The translations under genes were made by a program, and so were the position numbers. 38,822 bases of DNA from JAKFEW01 sp036675505 (GTDB taxonomy: Bacteria > Cyanobacteriota > Sericytochromatia > S15B-MN24 > JAQBPE01): contig JAKFEW010000094.1 in NCBI GenBank assembly GCA_036675505.1, positions 1-38,822 of the forward strand. Reading direction: 5' to 3'. The first letter of the stretch is position 1. The number at the start of each line of letters is the position of its first letter. A model generated the notes under the pieces. The model saw nothing but the letters and a program-made list of their open reading frames with translations. It had not been told where the DNA came from and searched no databases. Below are positions 15,816 to 24,278 of the stretch, piece after piece.

Positions 15816-16268
15816 ATGACCTACCCCGACTCCGCCATGGCGCTCCTCAAGGAGCGCGGCTACCGCCAGACCCGGCCCCGCCGGCTGGTGCTGGACGCGC
15901 TCGACCGGGCCGACGCGCCGCTCTCGCCCTACGAGATCGCCGAGCGCATCCGCGAGGCGGGCGAACGCGGCGACGCCGTGAGCGTCTACCGCATCCTGCA
16001 GACGCTCGAGGAGAACGATTTAGTCCACCGCGTGCTCTCGACCGGCAAGTTCCGCAAGTGCCAGCTCACGCCGGAGCACGACTGCCACCGGCCGCAGGCC
16101 CAGCACTGCCACCACAACCTCGTGTGCCGCCAGTGCGGCCGCATCGAGGAGATTCATTGCCCGGGCATGGAGCTCGTCGAGCAGGCGCTCGCCAGCGAGT
16201 CGAGCTTCCGCATCGAGGGCCACCGGCTCGAGTTCACAGGGCTGTGCGCGAGCTGCGGCGCGGCCTGA
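15816..16268 (+). CDS. Fur-family metal-responsive repressor (Zur-like)
   Basis: The 150-aa product has an N-terminal winged helix (recognition region SVYRILQTLEENDLVHRV, residues 56-73) and a C-terminal dimer domain. Two CxxC pairs (C104/C107 in CRQCG and C144/C147 in CASCG) would hold the structural zinc. A cluster of His/Cys ligands (H88, C90, H91, H97, C98, H99, H100) fits a metal-sensing site. The HNLVCRQCGRIEEI stretch resembles Zur more than iron-sensing Fur, and the zinc-type transporters in the window support that, but PerR or another Fur-family sensor is possible. It probably represses metal-uptake promoters, such as those at 3416-3465 and 10498-10539. Confidence 0.85.
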   Translation: MTYPDSAMALLKERGYRQTRPRRLVLDALDRADAPLSPYEIAERIREAGERGDAVSVYRILQTLEENDLVHRVLSTGKFRKCQLTPEHDCHRPQAQHCHHNLVCRQCGRIEEIHCPGMELVEQALASESSFRIEGHRLEFTGLCASCGAA

Positions 16269-16291
16269 CGCTCGCGCCAGGGCGAAGCGTC
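16267..16291. terminator. Hairpin between convergent genes
   Basis: GACGCT (16267-16272) and AGCGTC (16286-16291) are inverted, with additional CGC/GCG pairing inside. It spans both stop codons of the convergent genes and has no T-run. Confidence 0.35.
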
Positions 16292-16529
16292 AGCGGCGGG
16301 TGTGGGTCAGGGACAGGCGGTCGCGCGCAGCCACGGGGGTCGTGGCGCGCCGCGCCGGCGTGAAGCGCACGCGCGTCACGCCCGGCCGCAGCTCGGTCGT
16401 CTCGCGCTGCAGCTGCGCCACGCCGTGACGCTTCGCCCAGGTCTGCAGATCCCGCAACATCGCATTCATGCGATCGTGGTGCTTGGGATCGTTGTGGTCG
16501 ATCACGACCTCGAAGACCGGCGTGGACAT
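16290..16529 (-). CDS. Small hypothetical protein (79 aa)
   Basis: The product begins MSTPVFEVVIDHNDPKHHDRM. Its first 60 residues look like a compact alpha/beta fold, with strand, helix (MNAMLRDLQTWAKRHG) and strand; the tail is Arg/Thr-rich. No signal peptide and no recognised family. It lies 12 bases after the 88-aa gene and is probably co-transcribed with it. The ribosome-binding site is weak. Confidence 0.6.
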   Translation of the reverse strand: MSTPVFEVVIDHNDPKHHDRMNAMLRDLQTWAKRHGVAQLQRETTELRPGVTRVRFTPARRATTPVAARDRLSLTHTRR

Positions 16530-16541
16530 GGGCTGGCGGGC

Positions 16542-16808
16542 CTAGCTCAGGAAGCCGGGCCGGCTGGCCTGGCTGGCGAGGTTCTGCGACTGGGCCTGCG
16601 CGATCTCCGCGGGCGAGAGGCCGCTCGGGTTGGTGGAGCAGCGGCAGCCGAAGACCTGCTCGGCGGGGCTGCCATGGCCGATCGGGCCGACGCCCAGGGC
16701 GTTGAGGTCGATGCTCGCGCCGGGCGCCTGCGCGGCGGGCGCTTGGGGGGCCTGGGTGGGCTGCCAGCTCAGCAGGCGGCCGAGGCCGTTGGTGCTCCAA
16801 TCGCTCAT
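16542..16808 (-). CDS. Small hypothetical Pro/Ala-rich protein with NGxGRL N-terminus (88 aa)
   Basis: GGAGGAGGAG lies just upstream of the ATG, so translation is well supported. The product starts MSDWSTNGLGRLLSW, followed by a Gln/Pro/Ala-rich stretch (QPTQAPQAPAAQAP) and a C-terminal half with a Cys pair (CRC). It has no signal peptide or family match that I recognise. The NGxGRL motif at residues 7-12 followed by Pro-rich sequence parallels residues 8-13 of the protein at 1320-2432, although the rest is unrelated. Confidence 0.7.
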   Translation of the reverse strand: MSDWSTNGLGRLLSWQPTQAPQAPAAQAPGASIDLNALGVGPIGHGSPAEQVFGCRCSTNPSGLSPAEIAQAQSQNLASQASRPGFLS

Positions 16809-16863
16809 GCGACGACTCCTCCTCCAAATTCCGGTCCGGCGATCCCGACGGTCGCCTTGATCC

Positions 16864-18912
16864 TTATCGGGGAAAGGCCGGCGGCGGTTTCTTATGGTTG
16901 GGTTGTCTGGAATTTAAATCACGCCAGTCGCGGCCGACCTCGCGCGGGCCCGGGCCCGCCAGGAGCCGCACGACGGTCGAGAGCTGGGCCGGCGTGCCCA
17001 GCACCAGCAGCGCGTCGCCGGGCTCGAGCTTGTGGGCCCCGTCGGGGTTGTTGATCGGCTGGGTCTGGCCGCGCGGCCGCACCAGCAGCACCTCCACGCC
17101 GGTCCGCTCCTTGACCTCGTGCTTGCTGAGCCCCGCGACGGCGGCGCCCTCCGAGAGGCTCAGCCACATCGCCGCCGTGCCGTCGGGCGAGTCCGCGAGG
17201 CCCGCGAGCGCGGCCGAGAGGTCGTGGCCCGGGTCGCCCAGCGCGCGCATGCGCGCGAGGTAGTACTGGATCACGTTCGGCGACCAGCCGAGCCGCACCA
17301 GGCACGAGCGCACCAGCGCGCGCGCGGCCTCGAGCTCGGGGCGGATCACCTCGGTCGCGCCCACCTGCAGGTAGGTCTCCGGGTCGTCGCCGGGGTGGGC
17401 GGCCAGCACGATCTCGAGCCTCGGGCTGATTTCGCGGGCCTGCTCGACGACCAGGCTCGCGGCCGACGGATCGGGCAGCGCGACCACCAGCAGGCGCGCG
17501 CGCTCGAGGCCCGCGTGCGCGAGCACCTCGCCCATCGCGCCGTCGCCGTACATCGTCTCGACGCCATGGTCATCGAGCACGTCGAGCAGCCGGCGGTCGA
17601 GGTCGACGACCAGGAAAGGCACGCCGCGCTCGTAGAGGATGCCGCCGAGGTGGGCGCCGACCCGCCCGTAGCCCACCATCACGACGTGGTCGTGGAGCTC
17701 GGGCGGGCTCGGGTGGGTCGGGTCCTGGCCGGCGGGCAGCACGCGCGCCGCCCAGGCCGCGAGCAGCGGCGCCACGCGCATCAGGGTCGGCGTGAGCAAC
17801 ATCGTGAGCAGGGCCGCCGCGAGCAGCAGCGAGAACTGGCTCTCGGTGAGCAGCCCGGCCGTGCGGCCCTCGCGCGCGAGCACGAACGAGAACTCGCCGA
17901 TCTGCGCGAGGCCGAGGCCGATCAGCAGCGAGGTGCGCCAGCTGAGCTTGAGGCCGAGCGCGATCACCGTGCCGAGCAAGGCCTTGCCGCCCATGATCGC
18001 GAGCGCCAACACCACGATCGCAGGCCCGTTCGCGGTCAGGAAGACCGGGTCGATCAGCATGCCGATCGACGCGAAGAACAGGGTCACGAACAGGTCGCGC
18101 AGCGGCAGGAGCTCGGCGAGCACCTGGCGGTGCTCGTCCGACTGGCTGATCACGAGGCCGGCCAGGAACGCGCCGAGCGCCAGCGAGAGGCCGAAGGCGG
18201 CCGAGGCCGCGGCCGTGCCGAAGCAGAGCGCGATGACGGCGAGGAAGAAGAGCTCCTTGTGGCCGATCGCGGCGACCCAGGCCAGGATGCGCGGGAAGAG
18301 CGTGGAGCCGAGGCCGTACATCAGGGCCAGGAACATCACGACCTTGCCGACCGCGAACACGAGCGGCAAGCCGGCCGCGAGGCCCGCCTCGCGCCCGCCC
18401 GCGAGGTACGGCACCACGACCAGCATCGGCACGACCGCGAGGTCCTGCAGGATCAGCCAGCCGAGCATCGTCTTGCCGTGCACCGAGTCGATCGCGCGCT
18501 TGTCGATCAGGATGCGCAGCACGATGATCGTGCTCGAGAGCGCGAACACGAAGCCCGTGAGCACGCTGCCACCCAGGGGGTAGCCGAACGCCTGGCCCGC
18601 GAGCGCGGTGAGCCCCGTCGCGAGGATCAGGTAGAGCGCGCCGCCCACCACCACCAGCGAGCGCACGGGCCGGAACTGCGCGAGCGAGAACTCCACGCCC
18701 AATGCGAACATGAGCAGGATCACGCCGAGCTCGGCGAGCTGCTTGACCGTGTCTTCGGCGACGATCAGCCGCAGCCCGGCCGGGCCGATCAGCATGCCGG
18801 CGAGCAGGTAGCCGACGAGCACGGGCTGGCGCAGCTTCTGGGAGGCGACGCCTGCGATCAGGGCCGCGCCGAGGACGACTGCGATGTCGCGAAGGAAGCC
18901 GAAGGTGTCCAT
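16864..18912 (-). CDS. CPA2-family monovalent cation/proton antiporter with TrkA (RCK) domains
   Basis: The 682-aa protein has about 12 membrane helices (residues 1-390) of the Na+/H+ exchanger fold, with the KefB-like stretches GYLLAGMLIGP and ALSSTIIVLRIL. A TrkA-N NAD-binding domain follows (about 410-530, GYGRVGAHLG and a VVDLDRR strand end), then a TrkA-C domain (about 575-660). Such proteins exchange K+ or Na+ for protons and are gated by nucleotide binding to the RCK domain. It has no glutathione-linked ancillary gene next to it, so KefB/KefC identity is not claimed. It stands alone on the minus strand, with a GC-rich palindromic stretch upstream (18925-18946). Confidence 0.9.
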   Translation of the reverse strand: MDTFGFLRDIAVVLGAALIAGVASQKLRQPVLVGYLLAGMLIGPAGLRLIVAEDTVKQLAELGVILLMFALGVEFSLAQFRPVRSLVVVGGALYLILATGLTALAGQAFGYPLGGSVLTGFVFALSSTIIVLRILIDKRAIDSVHGKTMLGWLILQDLAVVPMLVVVPYLAGGREAGLAAGLPLVFAVGKVVMFLALMYGLGSTLFPRILAWVAAIGHKELFFLAVIALCFGTAAASAAFGLSLALGAFLAGLVISQSDEHRQVLAELLPLRDLFVTLFFASIGMLIDPVFLTANGPAIVVLALAIMGGKALLGTVIALGLKLSWRTSLLIGLGLAQIGEFSFVLAREGRTAGLLTESQFSLLLAAALLTMLLTPTLMRVAPLLAAWAARVLPAGQDPTHPSPPELHDHVVMVGYGRVGAHLGGILYERGVPFLVVDLDRRLLDVLDDHGVETMYGDGAMGEVLAHAGLERARLLVVALPDPSAASLVVEQAREISPRLEIVLAAHPGDDPETYLQVGATEVIRPELEAARALVRSCLVRLGWSPNVIQYYLARMRALGDPGHDLSAALAGLADSPDGTAAMWLSLSEGAAVAGLSKHEVKERTGVEVLLVRPRGQTQPINNPDGAHKLEPGDALLVLGTPAQLSTVVRLLAGPGPREVGRDWRDLNSRQPNHKKPPPAFPR

Positions 18913-19011
18913 GTTTTCGCCCCGACCCCCGGACGGGGAGAAGGCCGAGGGGCCACGATCAGTTTATGCCGCGGGCCGCCCGTTTCAAACGGCTGACCGC
19001 TCCGTTGCGGC

Positions 19012-19716
19012 TCAGAGCATGTGGTCGTAATGGCGCGCGATCAGCGGGCGCAGCGCGTCGGGGTCGCTGTGGAACTCGCGCGCCAGGTACCGCCCGGCCG
19101 CGCCATCGGGCGCGGGCAAGACCGGGCTCGCGAGCGCCTGGGCGAAGGCCGCGCGGGCGCGCGGCGTGTCGCCCAGGCCGGCGTGGCAGGCGCCGAGGTC
19201 GTAGTGGAAGCGCGGGCTCTCGGGCAGGCGGGCGACGGCCGCGTGCAGGTGGCCGATCGCGCGCGCCTCGTAGCCGGGCGCCGCCTCCGCGAACTCGGCG
19301 CGCGCCAGCGCGGCATGCGCATAGGGCCAGGCCGGGTCGCGCCGCACGGCCTCGGCGAGGAACGCCCGCGCGTGCCCGACGTCCTGGTAGAGCTTGAGCC
19401 GCGCCCAGCCGCGCCAGAAGGGCGCGCGCGGGTCCGCCGGGCCGAGCGCGGCCGCCCGCTCGAGGTAGACGTCCGCGTTGATCGCGCCCATATCGCCGTG
19501 GTGCGTGCCCTCGAGCCCGACGCGCGCGAGCCAGTCGCGGTCGGCCATGAGGAAGCTGAGCACGCCCATGCGCAGCCAGAGGCCCGGGTCCTCGGGCACC
19601 CAGCGCTGCACCTGGTAGAGCAGCTCGAGCGCCTTGTGCCAGCGCTCGGCGGTCTCGTGCGCGTCCGCCTGGTCGAAGAAGATGCTGTGGACGGAGTGGC
19701 GCATGCAGGGATCCAT
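19012..19716 (-). CDS. TPR-repeat protein downstream of the sigma factor gene
   Basis: The 234-aa soluble protein is made of tetratricopeptide-like helical pairs: WHKALELLYQVQRWVPEDPGLWLRMG, ARAFLAEAVRRDPAWPYAHAALARAEF, AIGHLHAAVARLPESPRFHYDLGACHAGLGDTPRARAAFAQAL. TPRs mediate protein contacts. It begins 36 bases after the sigma factor stop and shares its strand, so it may act in the same regulatory or pilus context; that is inference. An internal Met at residue 5 is an alternative start. Confidence 0.8.
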   Translation of the reverse strand: MDPCMRHSVHSIFFDQADAHETAERWHKALELLYQVQRWVPEDPGLWLRMGVLSFLMADRDWLARVGLEGTHHGDMGAINADVYLERAAALGPADPRAPFWRGWARLKLYQDVGHARAFLAEAVRRDPAWPYAHAALARAEFAEAAPGYEARAIGHLHAAVARLPESPRFHYDLGACHAGLGDTPRARAAFAQALASPVLPAPDGAAGRYLAREFHSDPDALRPLIARHYDHML

Positions 19717-19752
19717 GGGTGTCTCGCCTCAGGCGCCGGGGGGACTCGCGCC

Positions 19753-20508
19753 TCAGAAGAGCTTGGTGTTCAATGCCTTCCAGAGCTCGCTCGTCGCGGC
19801 CCTGAGGCGGCGTGAGACCTGCATCTGGCTGATGCCGAGCTTCTTCGCGATCTCGGTCTGGGTGAGGTCGTCGTAGAACGCGAACTCGATCACCTCGCGC
19901 GACACGGCGCGCAGGCGCCCGAGCGCCGCGTCCAGCATGATGCGGTCTTCGGCCGCGAGCTGGAAGCTCGAATAGCGGTTGTCGATCAGCTGGTAGCGCC
20001 AGGAGCCGGTCTCGGTGTCCATCTCCTGGTCGAGCGAGGCCGGCGCGAAGTTCTCTTCGAGCGCGAGGACCTCCTGCACCTTGAGCAGCGGGAGGTCGGT
20101 GGCGGCGGCGATCGCCTCGGCGGCGACCGGCCCCTCGGCGTCGTGCGAGAGCGCGGACTGGGCCTGGAGCACACGGCTGCGCAGCTCGACCAGCTCGCGC
20201 GGCGGGCGCACGAGCGGCACGTGGTCGCGCAGGTAGTGGCGCATCTCGCCCGCGATCAGCGTGTTGGCGTAGGCCTCGAAGGGCTTGCCGAGCGACGCGT
20301 CGAAGCGGTCGATCGCGCGCAGCAGGCCGATCGCGCCCACTTGCAGCAGATCGTCGCAGAGGTCCGGGCGGCTGTGCGCGAAGTGCTGGGCGATCGGGCG
20401 GACGAGGTGGATGTAGCGCTTGACCAGCGCACCTTTGGCGCTCGTCGAGCCCTCGTCCCGCGAGGCCGCCATCAGGGCGGAGAATTCCAGCTCTTCGATG
20501 ATCTTCAT
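19753..20508 (-). CDS. Sigma-70 family factor, group 3 (SigF/SigB-like)
   Basis: At 251 aa it lacks region 1.1. Region 2 is clear (DDLLQVGAIGLLRAIDRFD and FEAYANTLIAGEMRHYLRD, about 50-95), region 3 is mid-protein, and region 4 ends in a helix-turn-helix (LTQTEIAKKLGISQMQVSRRLRAA, about 215-238). This organisation matches stress/sporulation/motility-type sigma factors such as SigB, SigF and SigG. No anti-sigma gene is adjacent. It follows pilC by 49 bases with its own GGAGGGG ribosome-binding site; in cyanobacteria a SigF-type factor controls pilin expression, so control of pilus genes is a reasonable hypothesis. Confidence 0.9.
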   Translation of the reverse strand: MKIIEELEFSALMAASRDEGSTSAKGALVKRYIHLVRPIAQHFAHSRPDLCDDLLQVGAIGLLRAIDRFDASLGKPFEAYANTLIAGEMRHYLRDHVPLVRPPRELVELRSRVLQAQSALSHDAEGPVAAEAIAAATDLPLLKVQEVLALEENFAPASLDQEMDTETGSWRYQLIDNRYSSFQLAAEDRIMLDAALGRLRAVSREVIEFAFYDDLTQTEIAKKLGISQMQVSRRLRAATSELWKALNTKLF

Positions 20509-20557
20509 CGAGCAGACCCCTCCGTATCCATCCGCCAGGATGGTGATCCCCCCGTCG

Positions 20558-21811
20558 CTACTTGATCTTGTTGACGATGTCGAAAATGGGCAGGTACATG
20601 CCGATGACGATCGAGCCGACGATGCCGCCGATGAGCACCATCATCAGGGGCTCGAGCATGGAGGTGAGGGCGTGGACCGCGGCCTCGACTTCTTCGTCGT
20701 AGAAGTCGGCGATCTTTTCGAGCATCGCGTCGATCGCGCCGGTTTCCTCACCGATCGCGACCATCTGCGTGACCATCGCCGGGAAGACGCCCGCGCGCTC
20801 CAGCGGCTTGGCGAGGCCTTCACCCTCGGAGACCGAGAGGCGCAGGTCTTCCATGACCGCCGAGACGACCAGGTTGCCGATCGAGTCGCGCACGATCTCG
20901 AGCGCGCCGAGCAGCGGAACGCCGGACTTCAACAGCGTGCCCAACGTGCGCGAGAAGCGCGCCACCGACACCTTGCGGATCAGGTCGCCGGCGACGGGCA
21001 GCTTGAGCTTGTACGAGTCGATCATGTAGGCGCCCTTGGGCGTCGCCTGGAACATGTTGAAGCACCAGACGAAGAGGCCGACGAACACCACGATCAAGAT
21101 GGCGTAGGGTGAGCAGAGGAAGTTCGAGAAGTCCACCAGGAACTGCGTGAAGGCGGGCAGCTTGGCGCCCATCTGCTCGAACATGCCGGCGAACATCGGG
21201 ACGATGAACATCAGCATGACGCCCGAGATGATCAAGGCGAAGAACATGACCGTCAGCGGGTAGGCCATCGCGCTCTTCACCTGGGTGTTGAGGCGGTTCT
21301 GGTTCTCGAGGAAGCCGGCGACGCGCAGCAGGACGCCGTCCAGCACACCGCCGGCCTCGCCGGCCTTGATCATGCCGCAGTAGAGGTTGTCGAAGGTCTG
21401 GGGGTAGCGCGCCATCGAGTCGGACAGCGACTGACCCTGCTCGACCTGGTCCTTGATGTCGACCAGGATGCGCTGCAGCTTCTTCGACTCGGACTGCTCG
21501 GCGAGGATGCCCAGCGAGCGGACCATCGAGACGCCGGCGTTGATCATGGTCGCGAACTGGCGCGAGAAGATGGTCAGGTCTTTGAGCTTGACCTTGCCCT
21601 CCATCAACGACTTGAGCTTCTCCTGGACGCCGGCGAGCCCGCCGGCGCCAACGCTGCTGCTCGCGCCTGCGCCCTTCTCCTTGATGCCGACGACGGTCAG
21701 GTTCTTGTCACGCAAGGACGCCTTGACCGCTGTGGCGTTGTCGCCCTTCACGGTCTTCAAGAAGGTCTTGCCCTTCTTGTCCTTGACCTTGACTTCGAAT
21801 ACGGTCGCCAT
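20558..21811 (-). CDS. pilC: Type IV pilus inner-membrane platform protein PilC
   Basis: The 417-aa protein has the usual two T2SSF domains (about residues 75-200 and 280-400), each with the cytoplasmic GL-SLSDSM/GLAKPLERAG-type helices followed by membrane helices (about 175-205, 230-255, 380-405). The N-terminal 70 residues form the short domain common in PilC. PilC couples the ATPases PilB and PilT to pilin movement across the inner membrane. It is the third pilus motor gene in the cluster, separated from pilT by the gene at 21925-23034. Confidence 0.95.
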   Translation of the reverse strand: MATVFEVKVKDKKGKTFLKTVKGDNATAVKASLRDKNLTVVGIKEKGAGASSSVGAGGLAGVQEKLKSLMEGKVKLKDLTIFSRQFATMINAGVSMVRSLGILAEQSESKKLQRILVDIKDQVEQGQSLSDSMARYPQTFDNLYCGMIKAGEAGGVLDGVLLRVAGFLENQNRLNTQVKSAMAYPLTVMFFALIISGVMLMFIVPMFAGMFEQMGAKLPAFTQFLVDFSNFLCSPYAILIVVFVGLFVWCFNMFQATPKGAYMIDSYKLKLPVAGDLIRKVSVARFSRTLGTLLKSGVPLLGALEIVRDSIGNLVVSAVMEDLRLSVSEGEGLAKPLERAGVFPAMVTQMVAIGEETGAIDAMLEKIADFYDEEVEAAVHALTSMLEPLMMVLIGGIVGSIVIGMYLPIFDIVNKIK

Positions 21812-21924
21812 TCAGCACCCCAGCCAGGCCGACACATGGCGGCCCATGTTCAAAGTTCCCAGTTCCGACGCCTATTAAACGGTGCGGCTGCCGCCTTCAG
21901 CGGTGCTTGCCACCACAGCCGGCG

Positions 21925-23034
21925 TCAGGCCAGGTGACGCAGCGCCTGGCGCCGCCATCCCAGCCGCAGCCGCAGCCGCAACCGCGCCCGCCCGTCGGTC
22001 GCCGCGTCGAGCCGCGCTTGTAGCGCCGTGATCGCGGCGCGCAGGCGAGCCGCACGCGGGCCCCCTCCGCTGACATCTCCGCCCGTGGGGCGCACCAGGC
22101 GGTCGACGCGCGCGAGGGCGCCCGCGGCCTCCGCCACGATCGCCTCGATCGCGGCGTCCTCGGTGGCGAGCCGCGCCCGGCCGACCTGCTCGCGCAGCTG
22201 CGCGCGCAGGCCCGTGATCGCCGGGCCCACCGCGTCGCCCTCGGCGATCTTGAGGTCGAGCTCCTTGAGCCCGATCTCGAGGCCGAGCCGGCGCACGCCG
22301 GTGCGCGAGCTGGCGAGCTGGGCGCGCTCGGCGGCGTGGCGCAGGTCGAGGAAGATGCGCCTCGCGTTCGGGTCCTGGGGCTCGCCCGCGAGGTCGCGCT
22401 CGGCCTGGGCGAAGGCGATCGCGACCTGCTCGAGCTGAAGGCCCGTGCGCCTGCGCAGGGCCACGAGCGCGAGCCTGCGCAGGCGGGCGATGAGCGGCCT
22501 GGCCGCGGGCTGGAGCCAGGCCGGGCCGCTCGCGGGCTCGCGCAGCCGCACGAGGTAGCGTGGCCACGGGAGCGCGCGCCCGCGCGCGGGCAGCCGCAGG
22601 CCCGCGACCGCCTGCGGTGGCGGCTGGTCGCCGGTATCGGCCTTCGCGCCGCGCCGCTGGAAGAGGCCTGACAGCTTGCCCGACTTCGCCAGGCGCCCGC
22701 GCTGCTTCGCGAGCTGCTTGAAGAGCGCGGGCATCGGCACGAGCCGCTGCGTGAGCGCGGCGAGCGTGGTGTGGAGCCTGGGCCAGGCGCTGGCGAGCCG
22801 GCCGAACAGGCTGCCTGGCCTGGCCTGCGCGCCGAGCTGCCCGAGCAGCGCGCCGTCCTCGGCGTCGAACTCGTCGGCCGGCGGCGCGGGCACGGCCTGC
22901 GCGCCGAGCCGGCCCAACGCCTGGTCGAAGGCACGCATGTGGTCGGCCGACGAGCGGTCGACCGCCTGTCGCGCGGGCTTCGCGGGGCCGGCCGGCGGGC
23001 TCGCGGCTGGCTGGGCCGCGGGTGGCGTGGGCAA
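21925..23034 (-). CDS. Hypothetical Pro-rich/Arg-rich protein between pilT and pilC
   Basis: This frame is favoured over the overlapping Ser/Arg-rich frame because it has a normal mix of acidic, hydrophobic and basic residues. The product has a Pro/Ala-rich N-terminus, a mid region with hydrophobic and basic helices (about 90-200), and helical segments with acidic residues (about 200-310), ending strongly basic (RLRLRLRLGWRRQ). The start is uncertain: TTG at 23034 has no clear ribosome-binding site and ATG at 22938 is the next choice. No family is recognised. The location inside the pilus motor cluster suggests an accessory pilus role. Confidence 0.55.
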   Translation of the reverse strand: MPTPPAAQPAASPPAGPAKPARQAVDRSSADHMRAFDQALGRLGAQAVPAPPADEFDAEDGALLGQLGAQARPGSLFGRLASAWPRLHTTLAALTQRLVPMPALFKQLAKQRGRLAKSGKLSGLFQRRGAKADTGDQPPPQAVAGLRLPARGRALPWPRYLVRLREPASGPAWLQPAARPLIARLRRLALVALRRRTGLQLEQVAIAFAQAERDLAGEPQDPNARRIFLDLRHAAERAQLASSRTGVRRLGLEIGLKELDLKIAEGDAVGPAITGLRAQLREQVGRARLATEDAAIEAIVAEAAGALARVDRLVRPTGGDVSGGGPRAARLRAAITALQARLDAATDGRARLRLRLRLGWRRQALRHLA

Positions 23035-23128
23035 GGCGACGCCGCCCGTCGGGCCAGGCGGCGGGACGGGCGGCGTGCCGGGCGGGCGCTGCGGCCCGCC
23101 CCCAGGGGTGATGTTCAGGTTCCGGACC

Positions 23129-24241
<1,113 letters not shown>

Positions 24242-24278
24242 GGTGGATGGTCTCCTTTACTTAAGCCGCTTCGGGCGC

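Noticed and set aside
17032..18996. A long plus-strand frame opposite the antiporter gene
   Set aside because: His/Arg/Glu-rich product with no fold-like pattern, antisense to a full CPA2 antiporter with intact motifs.
21897..22934. Alternative minus-strand frame overlapping the gene between pilT and pilC
   Set aside because: Almost only Ser, Arg, Ala and Pro, while the other frame has balanced acidic and hydrophobic residues.
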